This document shows, piece after piece, positions 1 to 11,524 of a stretch of 19,525 bases of DNA. Within the stretch, counting starts at the first letter, position 1, and each line of letters starts with the position of its first letter. The position numbers and the translations under genes were made by a program. Under the pieces are notes generated by a model. The model was not told where the DNA came from. It did no database searches and saw nothing but the letters and a program-made list of their open reading frames with translations. The stretch lies in assembly GCA_001970855.1 (NCBI GenBank), contig LSSN01002522.1:1-19525 (forward strand). Direction: 5' to 3'. This DNA comes from Smittium culicis (taxonomy: Eukaryota > Kickxellomycota > Harpellomycetes > Harpellales > Legeriomycetaceae).

Positions 1-1948
1 GTACAGTAGCTTTATAATAGAAGCTTTCTGGTAGAACAAACGAGAAGGAATTAAAAATAGCTTCAAAATAAGACCCGGTATTATGCCATGTAATCGATTA
101 TGAAGCATAAAAAGAAAAGTTAACATCTTCTCTTTGACCTACCCAACATACTAAAAAAAGTACATGGTTATTAAATAGATTGAAGAGATTTATTATTGAT
201 TTATTAAAGCATTTATCCATCGATAACATTACTAAGTATATTAGGCCAATTTCAGACTTAAAATGCAGAGATTCAGGTAAACCTACAACGTATGACAGTG
301 AGTTTAGAGCAAAACTAGCCACCAAAACCGCAGTATCGACAGATGATATAGTATCACATTCTTTCTGAGGAAACTATAACATTTTAAATACAAACTATCT
401 ACTCTCAAGATATTCTTCGAATAATTTGATGGAGTCGATTATATATTTTTTCGTAGATTAATATGTCTCCTCATGAATTATAATATGAATCAATATTCGC
501 TCTAAAGATCTCGATTATTTTTAACAGAGCCAGCTCTGTTATGGCTATATAAATTTTCTACATTCTTAAAATTTTAACAATTCAGGTCTTCGAGTATATG
601 TATGAAAAACTTATAATGACAATTATTTTATGGCCCTAGTTTAATCAGTTGTTAAAATTTCATAATGATAATGATTTAGAGAGTTTATTTTGTCTTTTTA
701 ACAGCTATTCAATGAGATCTATTTTTTTACCTATAAGATGTCTAATGAGATGTATAGTAATTATTCCTTTCAAATTGATACTAAATTCAACTAAACTATG
801 CATAGTAGTGTAGATTTTTATAAACCTATGCCAATAACTAAAATTAGCTACTGTTATATATAAATCAGACGATATTTCTCGGTATAAATTTTTATTAATT
901 ACACCAGAATCATGATATCCAAAATCAGATGTTTTTATTCCATGCACATTTTATTCTGAATTATAATCGAGATTTTACATCTTCATGATATTTATTTATA
1001 ATCTAGCTGAGGTAGGTATATTATACGATTATACAATGGTAGACTCGGTATGAGATCTACTTTTTTCTTTATTTTTGAAGAAATTGAAAAAATCTTTATT
1101 ATTTATCGATTTATAAAATAACTCCGCTTAACGCTATTATTCAGATAAAGTGGCTTAGTCAAGTAATAAATAATAGTATATTCTTACCTTATATAATTAT
1201 TATTAAACAATAAAAAAGGTGGGATGATACCAATTTATAACTTTAATTATTATAATGTTAATAATAATCATATAGAATCGAGATATTCTATGATCAAATT
1301 AATAATTTATTCTGTTAATACCAAAATTATAAATAAAAAAATTTTATATCTAAAAATTGATAAATACTAAGTTTATTTGAAATAAACATACATATCTAGT
1401 ATATATTCATGATATATTGTATTTCAGCTTTATTTTACTCTTTTAATAAGAGAATAATTAAATATGATAATTGAATTTTATATATTACTCATTAATGCTA
1501 GAGTATGATTAATTTCGTCACGTTTTTAGCATCAAAATTATAAACCATTTTATTGATAACTCAATTACAAACAACAGAATAAGTAAATTGCCTAAAATAT
1601 AAGCCAAAATTTTAATTTCAGTTATTATTTTTTACGCTTGTAGTTTCAAAATATGTATTTATGACGTATTCCCAATTTTGAGTTGTAACATACCATTCTA
1701 AATGATATTCCATTAAATATTCAATATAAACCTATTCGATCTTTTTTATCAGTAGAAAAAACAAAAAAAATACTGGTTAAACATTCGAAGATATTCAGCA
1801 ATGTATATTATAACTTGTAATCCTATAATATTGAGAGTGTATTTTATTTTAGCCCATTATTCTTTACTCTATATATAAACTACCTGAGAATATTTGATTA
1901 CATAATATTAAATCTTTGATGTTATGCAGGACCACTATTAAGAAAAAA
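1..1948. other. AT-rich stretch with no credible gene
   Basis: Stops are dense in all frames. Around 180-370 the composition is less AT-rich and both strands happen to stay open (62 codons plus, 75 codons minus), but neither peptide resembles a known protein. This could be a decayed exon. A minus-strand frame at 705-947 looks like chance. No repeat copy was recognised. Confidence 0.6.
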
Positions 1949-2195
1949 ATATCCCTTCAAAATTAAGCGTGAAAAGTATTTTATTAATAGTAGATTATTT
2001 CTAGGAGCGGGGCTTTTTCTATTTAAATCTTTGTACTTTTCAGCATAACTTTTTTTTTTTAAACTATATTAGAAAATAACATCTAATGAAGTATCTTATA
2101 CAACCTTTTTTTTTATCCAATGCACTATAGCAAATAAATCTATTAAGAAAATAGGTCCCTTTCGCCTAAGAATCTCACAAATATAAAGGTAAAGA
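1949..2195 (+). repeat. family 2 dispersed repeat, copy A
   Basis: This is one of four diverged, same-orientation copies of an unidentified repeat. Shared marks in order are ATATCC, TAGATTATTTCTAGGAGCGG (1991-2010), a T-rich gap, CTATATTAGAAAATAACATC, ATACAACC, then TTAAGAAAATAGGTCCCTTT and CTAAGAATC. True ends, terminal repeats and coding capacity were not found. The class of element is unknown. Confidence 0.55.
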
Positions 2196-2922
2196 TTTTA
2201 ATTAGTTAGGCATAATTTATTTCCAAAAAAAAAAAAAACTATGATTTATTCACAAATCTATAAAAAAAATTTGACTTGGATTTTATTATAGACCAATTGA
2301 TTTATTTCCTAGTTATTATGTCATGAAGATAGAAGCTTTTGGATATAATAAAATATTAACTTTTACTTTAAATGCTTTTTAGTATCAAATAATTCAATAA
2401 AAAACTCTTTCTAAAACGTTTTTATTTACTCTCTTAAATCTTTAATCATTAAGATTTACTACTTATTTTATAAACGATTGTACCAAATTAAAAGATAACC
2501 TAAGTGCACAAGGGTGGAATTTAGTTTATTTCGATATAAGTTTCTCTCGCATGTTTATTTTTTGATAATTGAAATTTCATTGAAATTAACTTTTTGCATA
2601 ATATTAATATTTTAGGATAAACAAGTTAGTCAATATACCATAGACTTGAGAAATGAAATATAAAAATATATGTATAGCCTGAATCTGCCTAAAATTAAAA
2701 AATGTAATTATATACTTTTAAATAAATTTTGGCTTCAAATCATCTTTCATTAATCCTATAAAGTTACATATACAATCCCATAAAGGAAAAAAAAAAGGAA
2801 ATTCAGGGTGAATAAAATTATAATATAATATTTGCTATATAGAACATAAAAACATGACTGCTCTGAGTATATTTAGAGATTTTCGATAAAAAAAAAAAAA
2901 GTCTAGTAATAAAAAAGGATGT
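2196..2922. other. AT-rich 3' flank of the uS7m gene
   Basis: This stretch contains several poly-A/T runs (for example near 2226 and 2889) and no gene. The 3' untranslated region of uS7m should lie in its right-hand end, just left of the TAA at 2923, where A-rich plus-strand runs (T-rich in the transcript) occur. No clear polyadenylation signal can be singled out in such AT-rich DNA. Confidence 0.55.
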
Positions 2923-3576
2923 TTATCTGGTTGAAGGAGCTTTTATTTGGGCTCTGTTAGCCAAAACAATTTTATGCAACGCCAACTTCTTAGTCAATGA
3001 AGAACTGGTTCCATTGATTACAGCAAGAATCTCAGCGCTTAATCTTCCAGAAAAGGTTCTAGCCCCCCTTTTTTTAGATTCAGCCAAGATCCAAAGAATT
3101 GCTTTTCTCCTTCGTTGTCTCACATTTAATGGCTTAGGTATCATGACGACTTTTGAACCTTTTTTGCTGCTGACTGTGGTCATCAGTGGCGAAACCATCT
3201 CTATTGCATCAGACAAAATTTGGTATGGATTTGAATTGGTTGCATTTCTTATCTCTGACATTGCTTCGCCAACTTGTCTTTGAGCTCTTGATTTTTTTCC
3301 ATCACGCATGATTGTATTTACAAGCTGTGACATTAAAGGATCTTCGCGTAAGAGTAATTTCTCATCAATAGGTACATTTGACGAGATTCCTTTCGAGCTA
3401 ACTGATATTTCTACATTTTTCTCAGCTTTTTTTAAAAGCATGCGTTGTGCTTGGGTAACATACGTTCTGTTTTCAAGTGCGTTGAATTTATAAATTTGAT
3501 TCGCTTGCGTCGATTCGCAGATCGAGAATTTGCCGAATGTTCTAGCTAAAACTCTCAATTTACCACCTAGATTCAT
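2923..3576 (-). CDS. RSM7: mitochondrial small-subunit ribosomal protein uS7m
   Basis: This 217-residue protein is the mitochondrial form of ribosomal protein S7, which binds the 3' major domain of the small-subunit rRNA and helps form the head of the mitoribosomal small subunit. The first 20 or so residues are basic and lack acidic residues (K6, R8, R12, K16), as expected of a mitochondrial presequence. Residues 21-70 are a poorly conserved linker. The S7 domain covers about 74-217: REDPLMSQLVNTIMRDGKKS (77-96) matches the family's N-terminal helix signature, LNVRQRRRKAILWI (150-163) is the basic rRNA-binding segment, and LALHKIVLANRAQIK (198-212) is the C-terminal H-x(4)-ANRA signature. The start is the only ATG that gives a presequence; the stop is TAA. 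No intron is seen. Its G+C is visibly higher than the flanks. Plus-strand frames at 3014-3283 and 3308-3493 are shadows of it. The family call is firm; the symbol follows budding-yeast usage. Confidence 0.93.
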   Translation of the reverse strand: MNLGGKLRVLARTFGKFSICESTQANQIYKFNALENRTYVTQAQRMLLKKAEKNVEISVSSKGISSNVPIDEKLLLREDPLMSQLVNTIMRDGKKSRAQRQVGEAMSEIRNATNSNPYQILSDAIEMVSPLMTTVSSKKGSKVVMIPKPLNVRQRRRKAILWILAESKKRGARTFSGRLSAEILAVINGTSSSLTKKLALHKIVLANRAQIKAPSTR

Positions 3577-4050
3577 ATTTTTCTCGTTATATCTATTGAA
3601 GCGAAGAGGAAAAAGTTACAATCCTGTATATTTTTTTATATTTTATAAAAATAAAAGTCATACAATAAAATAAAATAATACTTGATATTTATTTAGACTG
3701 TATTAAATTGAGAAACAGAGAAATTAGATTGTCAATAATTTTTTTTCTTTGGGGTTAAAAAAAGTTATGGTCGCTCGAATTTATTGGAAGTAAGCATAAT
3801 TGATATCTCATTAAAATTGATCAATTGGCTACTAAATAATAACTACTAGCATTTATTTTTTTACCCCAAATCAGGATATAAAACTAATCAAAGTTAAAAC
3901 TTATCATTTCTATCCAATACATTTTATTAGCCTTTTGATAAATTTTATAATCAAAGGCTCTAATCTTTATCTGTTTTTCCTATAAAAGTTTTTTTTTTTA
4001 AAGAATCATTGGCTAATCATTGCAGCCTAATTTATTACTACACTTACTAG
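3577..4050. other. 5' flank of the uS7m gene
   Basis: This must hold the uS7m promoter, reading leftward. TATA-like sequence is common here (for example TATATTTTTTTATATTTTAT near 3627) but too frequent in this DNA to call. No gene was seen. Confidence 0.4.
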
Positions 4051-4214
4051 CCCTTTCATGTCCAATAGTCTGAAATAAGTCGAATTTATTGATTCGTATA
4101 TGATTTTCATGTATAATTCGTATTTGTCGATAAATGATAGCAAGCCAATATATTATAAGGTCCTAGAATAACATTATTTATACTTTACAAAACGCCTAGA
4201 CTTAATGGAGAGAT
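4051..4214 (-). mobile_element. family 1 MITE copy 5, degenerate, inverted next to copy 1
   Basis: Read on the minus strand, the 3' half matches the family well: ACGAATCAATAAATT, then an ATTGGACATGAAAGGG end corresponding to GTTGAACAGGAAAAGGG of copy 3. The 5' half is hard to align and lacks a recognisable CCCTTT end. It abuts the same TTAA (4215-4218) that precedes copy 1, so the two stand head to head. The other flank, CTAG at 4047-4050, may be a decayed TTAA. Confidence 0.55.
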
Positions 4215-4218
4215 TTAA

Positions 4219-4402
4219 CTCCTTCATGGGTGGTAGATTGTTTTTGATCCATCAAATATAGATAACAGAATTCATTTAATATTTCAATTCTGAAACTCAA
4301 AATATTATTGATATATTAAAAAAAAGCGAATAATATAATTTCTTAGATATTTCTAACGAATCAATAATTCAATTTTCTGACAGGGCTTTTGACGGGAAAT
4401 GG
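4219..4402 (+). mobile_element. family 1 MITE copy 1 (piggyBac-like ends)
   Basis: A short non-coding element preceded by TTAA (4215-4218) and followed by TCAA (4403-4406), a one-base-changed TTAA. The 5' end reads CTCCTTCATGGGTGGTAGAT, aligning with CCCTTTCACGGACGGTAGAC of copy 3. The interior shares AACGAATCAATAA and the 3' end GACGGGAAATGG. Structure (TTAA target, CCCTTT-type ends, under 200 bp, no coding capacity) is that of non-autonomous piggyBac-superfamily elements; the superfamily call is inference. It is strongly diverged, hence old. Confidence 0.7.
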
Positions 4403-7349
4403 TCAACTTGACCTTTCAACCTTGAAGCAATACCCAGCGGATACTGTTTTGCTAAATCATAAGAAGGCTAGCTAATTTTTTTTTTTTTAATTTTTATTAA
4501 ATTTTTTTTAATTTCTTATCATCATTGTAATGGTTAAAGCGTATTTTTAATCGAGAGCAGGATTTTAACTTTATTTAGCCGATTATATAGAACAAATGAC
4601 AATTTAGCCTAGTCTCCAGCAAACATTTTTTTTCAATGATTGCTATCTTAATGTTCTACAAAACTGTGATAAACAGATTAACTATTTTCAAAGACGACTA
4701 ATACAAATCCGTTCGCATTATTTCAAAAAATATCGATCATAGCATAACTTCTTTTACTTACACAAAAATTATTTACTATTATTTTTTTTACAAGTCTATA
4801 TAATATGCTTATAAATTTATGGAAAATATATATTTTATTTAAGATCAAGTTATTGAAATTTGCCGAAACTATTTTTTGAAAGAGAATGTAATTAACATAT
4901 CAATCCAAAAAGGCAAGTGTAAAAATTTTAGAAGAGCTATCGAATCATCTAATGATGTATTTAAATCAGTCTAATAATTAATAGATATTTCTCTAAGTTG
5001 ATATCCTCGATGCTAAACTTTATACAGGTTAAATTTTATTCTTGAAAAATAATTAAAGTGATATTCCATCATTTTCCAAAATAAATAGCTTGCTAGCACA
5101 ACAATAAAATGGTAACTCGTCACCGATGTATTCGCTCTATAAATCAGAAAACCAAAATGTCAATAACTAAAAACTTAAACAAAAATACTCGAGAAAAAAA
5201 GTTACAAGCTCTAACAAAGAAATAAAAAGATACTTGAAAAATTATGAAGTATCTACAGTAACTGTGATGGACTATGTATTATATTTATTTTTTATAAAAA
5301 ATAAGTATAAAAATACAATAAAAAGGAAATTAGAGCAAGTATATGAAATTAAGAGAGGCTAGGTCAAAAAATTAATGTTGAAAAGGATAGCCATAAAATG
5401 AATCAGCTAAGTTCTGTCTTTAATAACTAGACAAGTATTCTACTCCGTAAGCTTCGGATATCAAGTAACGATAACGTGGTAATAATTAAAATGTAATAGG
5501 AAATCGAGTTTCTTATCGAGTGATTACGGAAATTGGAATCAAGTCCACTACATAACCAATGATTTATATTTTATGGAAATAAATAAAATTCAAATATATA
5601 TATATTATACAAATTAATTAGTTGCGCTTAAATTATGAATGGCAGATAATGCTCAAAAACAGAATCAAAAATTCAACTTTAAAAATTTGTGATTCTAGAA
5701 TAAAAATATTATAATCAGAATGATGTTGAAAAAAAAATTAATATCTTTTTTTTCCTAGTAGAAATTATTAATATACAAAAAAAAAAACTAAAAAAATTCT
5801 AAGTACAATAAAAATATAGATAAACAAAGCGGGAAAAGTCTATCAGATTTAATTAGTATAATTAAACTCATAAACACCTGGTTGAAAAATATTGAGTAAA
5901 AAGGTTATATATAGTATCGTATGTGTTACAAAAATCAAATCGAAATGAAAACTAATATACATTGGATAATTCAAATATATATTGATCAGGATGTATTGAT
6001 GGTAATTGATTCATCATAAGATGATTATGCAAATACAATATCAATATTATTTCAGATACTTTTATTTTAATAAATATTACTTATGATTCGAACCTTCCAA
6101 GGGCTTAAAAAAGACTAAAAAATTTAGAATACCTTTACTTATTTAATAAATTTGATTCAGGCTTAATCTCTATAAAATAATTTAACTGTGTGAAGTTGAA
6201 TACCTTATACTGGAAGCTGATGTAAACATTCGAAACTATTTAAAAATATGATACTACCATTACTTTTAAAATTTAACTTAAAATTTAGATAAAGTGATTT
6301 AAAAAATGAAAGAATTCTAAGCGTAGAAATAAAAATTTATAAGCTAAAAAAAAAATTAAGTCGGTATATTAAAACTTACATCTGTCACCAAAATACCAAT
6401 AATCATTTTTTTAAAGGGATAGGGAAATGATTTACAAAAAATAATGACATAATTATACATATCAACTTTAAAATTTCTAGATATGTTAACAGCAAAAGAA
6501 GCTACAAAGGTCAAAAAAATTTTTTTTAAAAGTATAAAGGCTAAATTATGGGGAGGGAAATCTAATCGAAAAGTTTACATTTCACAAAAGTGCAAAGTTA
6601 AGTGTTTTTGTGGAATAATTAAACTGAAATATAAAAAAAAGAGTATAATTGGCATTATTGCTTTAAAGAAAGCTCCAGGAGTATTCGAGAGTCAATTATG
6701 AACGGCTCATTAAATAAGCCCCAGAAAAGATATTAAAACTGAATCATAAAAATCTAAAAAGATTAAATAAAAGCTAATTTTGGCACAGCTAAAATTATCC
6801 TTATAGAAAAATAAGATATGTGGGTTTCTCATAGTGATGGTTATATACCCAGTCAAAATCATATATTAATAATTAAACCGCAAATCGATAAATTTATCAG
6901 TGTGGATTTTTTGTAAACCATTGTACTTTTTTATGTATTTAAACATAAATAAAATTATAGAAAATTGGTAATATATTTGGAAATATAAAATAGAATTGGA
7001 GATTTCATTTAAAAACAGATTCCTACTACTATTCTCGTCTGTTCTTCCTTTATTTTAATTTATAAAATTCGGTCACCAACTAAATTTTCGTGTGGAATTT
7101 GAATGATTAATATTAAACATTCTATAAAAAAATTAAAATTAAAAATAAAATAATTTCATATTTAACTGACTAAATACCAATTAAATAGTGCAAGGTAGTT
7201 TCAACTAATTTTCCCACTATTTTAGAAAAATTTAGCCAATAACACGTTGAATTTTCTAGAAAATACCGAAAGTTTTAATGACTGAAAAACTAAAAATTAA
7301 TTAATTGGAATACTCAGAAATTTTATTAGTTTTTTTTGCCAATGAAAGT
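4403..7349. other. gene-free AT-rich stretch
   Basis: I see no supported gene, RNA or repeat. Short patches with more G+C (4381-4480, 5420-5560) could be remnants of older sequence. A Lys-rich 72-codon frame at 6483-6701 resembles nothing known and fits chance. Confidence 0.55.
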
Positions 7350-7605
7350 ATATCCAGTTTTTATAAAAATTTTGTTTAGACAATTATATACGGTAGATTA
7401 TTTCGAGGAGTGAAACTTTTCCCTTTAATTTTTTTTTCTATTTGTAGCATTAATTTTACCTTTAAACCTTATTAGAAAATATCATCGAATTAATTTTATG
7501 ATACAACAAATAGAATTACCTTAAATTCAAGAAAAATTGAATTTTTAAGAAATAAATTTCCTCTTCTCTTGAGAATACCCCAAATTTAATAATTCTAGAT
7601 AAATA
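7350..7605 (+). repeat. family 2 dispersed repeat, copy B
   Basis: It carries the same marks as copy A: ATATCC, GGTAGATTATTTCGAGGAGT with GAAACTTTTCCC after it, ACCTTATTAGAAAATATCAT, GATACAACAAATAGA, TTAAGAAATAAATTTCCTCT and TGAGAATACC. It lies alone in the long gene desert. Confidence 0.58.
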
Positions 7606-10600
7606 TTCAAAACAACTGTATTTTAATTCCAAAGCGATTAATATCAGCGTTAAGTATATCTATATCGACAGATATGAAAATATAAAACATTTTAGAATAC
7701 TTATTATAAAAAATCTATTTATTTTGATTTAATATAAAATCAAAAACTTTAAATCATTTGATTCAAAAAAAAAAGAGATAAATGTACAAATAAATCAATA
7801 ATATCGAGATTTAAAAAAAAAAAAATTATATAATTCTAAATTTTTGTAAATAGCTATTGTTTCACCTTTCTCGTAATATATTTTAAAAAATATATTGAAA
7901 TATTTACATTCATTAAATTAAATAAAAAAGGTATAAATGAATATAATCTTGAAGGGTATATTAAAATCCAAGATGAGATTCGGGACAGAATTCTGATTTC
8001 AAAAAACTTACATTAAGTACATGTGTAAGATATAAAATTCTTATTTATTAATAAAGTTTATAAAAATAAAATATTTAATATTTAATATTCAGATTAAATC
8101 ACAATTCTTGTGAAAATAACGAGAGGCTTAAATTAAAAAAATTTGAAAATATGAAAGTACTAACCATTTATTTGAATTTCTATTTAGATTATACACTTAT
8201 ATAGAGTTTTATTATGGCTTTTTTTAGATAAAAATATTTATACTATATAAATTAAAACTATAACTATTACACATATCGATTAAAAGTTTAGCTTTATAGA
8301 AATTTTTTTTGATTCTATTCATAAATTCATTTTAAATCGTTGATAGGACTATTAGAGATATATTAAATTATATCTCAAATAGATAAATCAGATTCCAAAT
8401 ATTTAAAAAAAAGATAAAAATACTTATAAAAATTGTGGAACATAAAGGGGCACAAGGCTAGAAATATAAAATTAAAAATCTGAATACTTATACAGACCTT
8501 TTAGGTAAATTAATTTTAAGATTATCTTTATTAGAATGCTAATATAGAGAGATAAAATGTAAATAAAAAGATTTAGAGTTTCTTTTTTCGAATCTGTAAG
8601 GCTTATATAATAAAAAGTAAATATATTTATTGGACATCTAAGATAATCTTAACTACCTAATCAATTATAAATAATAATTCTAACAAATGTAAAAATAATA
8701 ATTTATGATTCAAGGATTAGGGAATTTTTATTAAACCACAAAGATAAATTAGCCTTATTTTAAAAATATTGTGTAAACAGATATGACGATATTTCAAATG
8801 TAGGTTGTTTTCAGATATATAACACGAGATTAAGGCTTTAAATAACTTTACTGGTTTGATCAATTTGAAAGATAATATACAGATTAAATTTTATTTTTTA
8901 ATTTTATGATTATTAATTTAATTTAAAATATTTATTATCTCAGCATAAAAATTTTTGAAAGCCAAAAAATAACATAACATTATTTAAAGATCATAAAACA
9001 TATTAATTCAAAAATTATCTTCATTTATAATTCGATTTTATGATAAATTTTATTGTAAACAGAAATAAAATATACTTTTTTTTTTAAAACTCTAAAAATT
9101 ATAAATAGCGATGGATTGATTTCTAAGTTAATTTAAGCAATATAATTTATGTCCCGTATTATATTAATGCTTATAAAATAGTCTTAAAATAAACGAAAAT
9201 AATATAATAGTATAATTCCAGGTTCTGAAATTTACTGGTTTATGGTTAATAAATAATATGATTAACTGATTTTATAGAAATAAATGGTTTCATACTAAAA
9301 ATTTTGTGTAAAAAAGTATCTTTAAAAATTTCGTTGTTTTAAATTTAATTTATTATAAATATATAATAAAACGAGGTTTAATAATACACATAATATAACT
9401 TAAAATTAAATTTAATTCCTAAATCCAGTAAGAGCTTTGTCGAGAATTTTGAACATCTTTATTTAGGAACAGAAACTAAACTCTAGTTAAAAAAACCATT
9501 ATAATAATTAAAATTAGCCATAAAATTAACTATAAAATTTCTTCTACTTCGAATTCGTCTATTTAAATAATTTAGCTATTAAATTTTCATTAAGTAAAGT
9601 TTTCAAATAATTACCCAATCATTTTACATACAATAAATTTTTGATTTTATTTTTATTTTTCAAATTAACTAGTTTATATTCAATTTTTCTCTCCCAATCA
9701 CTGTATAAATACATATTAAGAATTGATTGCATGCCTATTCTCTCTATGCATTATTAAATTTTTGAAGCTCATAGAAGAGCTGAGTATATGGAAGATATTT
9801 TTGAGAGGCGTAAATTTTCAAATTAAATATTTCCTTCGCATAAAATATTATTTGGGTATAAATTTAATTAGAATGAACTAGCAAGCAAATCAGATTTTTA
9901 GCCAGTAAAATGGTAAATTTATAATTAAAAAATAATATTTCATAGAAAAAATCTTCCTCACAACCTAAGAATCTCCCATTTTTAAAATCTTTGATTTTTT
10001 TGAAATATTTTAACTGTTTAATTAATTTAAAAGCGCCTAAAATTTGTGAAATTTTTCTAATTATCCAAATCGAAAATAAAAAAACGCATAAAACAAAGAA
10101 CATGATAATTTTGACGATTTTGAAAATTATGTGAAAATTTTTTATGACAGATTAATTCTCATAAACAATATATAAAACATTTACTTTCGTGCTAGAAAAT
10201 TAATCATAAAATTAGTGAAAAAAACTTCAGTTACCTGTTTTACACAATTATAACACCCTTTTGATAGAATCGTATATAAATATCTTGATTTATTTTGAAT
10301 GTTTTGACTATTTATTTATTAAAAGCAAAATCTTGTTGCGCTAATTTTAATTTAAGAATATAGTAAAAAGGAAAAAAAATAACCACAAAATTTCAGTAGT
10401 AAACTAATCTACTCTCACTAAAATAAAATTTCAGATTTATTCATAATTTAAAATAATGATATTCCCACTACTACAATATAATAGTTACTAATTTACGCAC
10501 ATTATTGCACTCAAATATTATTGCACTAGTTACTGTACTATAATTACTAATGCATTTCACAAAAAAAACTTTCTCACTGCTCAATATAATTTATTTTCCA

Positions 10601-11394
10601 TCATCATCCCTCTAATATTATCTTATTTTTTTTCTTAGCGAGAGTAAGTAGAATTAGAGAATTTATCGAAATTTTTAACACATTTTTTTTACCTTTTTTT
10701 TTTTTACTTTTTCTAAATATAATTCAAAAAAACTACATAAACCGTAACAATCGATTATAAAATATTAGTAAAAATTATTAAAGTTTTCCAAGGTTTATAT
10801 TTTTTTAAAAATGTGTAAAATTTAAATTAATTTTAATTATTTCAGTTAAAATATAATTTTTAAAGTTGAGGTAATTCTAGTTTTTTAGCTAAATTTACAA
10901 AAAATAATACGCAATCAAAGAAACTTGTAATTAAAAGAATACATATTTTTAATCAATTTATTAATATGATATTAATTCTCAAATAGTCTATATTAAAAAA
11001 ATTTTTTTAAAGAAATAAAATTTTTTTTAGTACGTTTTGAGTTTTTTTGACTATTAATTTAAAAGATAAGCTTTAAAATCCTAATTAATTAATAAAAAAT
11101 TATTTATACACATGAAAAATATAAAAAAAACCCCCGTTTTTTAAAATTAAAAGGCCTTAATTACATGACGTAATTTCATATTCTTTTTAAATTGGAGCTT
11201 GTCAGTACTGAAATACTGTAAATAGCCCTTTTTGGGCTAATAGGGAAAACTGAATAGTTCGATAAACTAATACTACTAGAAGTTAGTTATTTTATTTATT
11301 TTTATTGTTCCAAGTTTTTTCGAGCTAAAATTTTTTGTTTTAAAATTTTTAAAAAAAGCCTGAAATGAACCCATGTCTAAAATCAAATATTTTC
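7606..11394. other. gene-free, extremely AT-rich stretch
   Basis: This is the most AT-rich part of the window, with dense stops and many A/T homopolymers. The minus-strand frame at 9864-10103 encodes a Phe/Ile/Lys/Leu-biased peptide typical of chance frames in such DNA. Apart from the hairpin at 11223, nothing was recognised. Confidence 0.6.
11223..11239. repeat. short hairpin TAGCCC-TTTTT-GGGCTA
   Basis: A perfect 6-bp stem (TAGCCC/GGGCTA) closes a T5 loop in a patch less AT-rich than its surroundings. No adjacent gene or transcript gives it a role, and a stem this short can arise by chance. Confidence 0.3.
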
Positions 11395-11524
11395 ATAATA
11401 TTTTCAAATCTCAATTATTATAATATTTTCAAATCTCAATTATTATAATATTTTCAAATCTCAATTATTATAATATTTTCAAATCTCAATTATTATAATA
11501 TTTTCAAATCTCAATTATTATAAC
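11395..11524 (+). repeat. 25-bp tandem repeat, about five copies
   Basis: The unit is TTTTCAAATCTCAATTATTA followed by TAATA. Copies begin at 11401, 11426, 11451, 11476 and 11501, with a partial unit to the left (ATAATA from 11395). The copies look identical until the last, which ends TAACA instead of TAATA. No frame or function is apparent. Confidence 0.95.

Noticed and set aside
3014..3493. Two plus-strand frames opposite the uS7m gene
   Set aside because: They are antisense shadows of a firmly identified gene.
6070..6160. B-box-like GGTTCGAATCA on the minus strand, suggesting a tRNA
   Set aside because: The bases around the TTCGAAT loop do not pair into a T stem, and no D arm, anticodon arm or acceptor stem fits.
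6483..6701. 72-codon Lys-rich plus-strand frame
   Set aside because: No motif or known relative; composition simply mirrors A-rich DNA, and its length is expected by chance in this much sequence.
9864..10103. 79-codon minus-strand hydrophobic frame
   Set aside because: Phe/Ile/Leu/Lys bias mirrors AT-rich DNA; no conserved pattern.
11223..11239. Hairpin with T loop as a transcription terminator
   Set aside because: Bacterial-type terminators are not expected here, there is no gene beside it, and the stem is only 6 bp.
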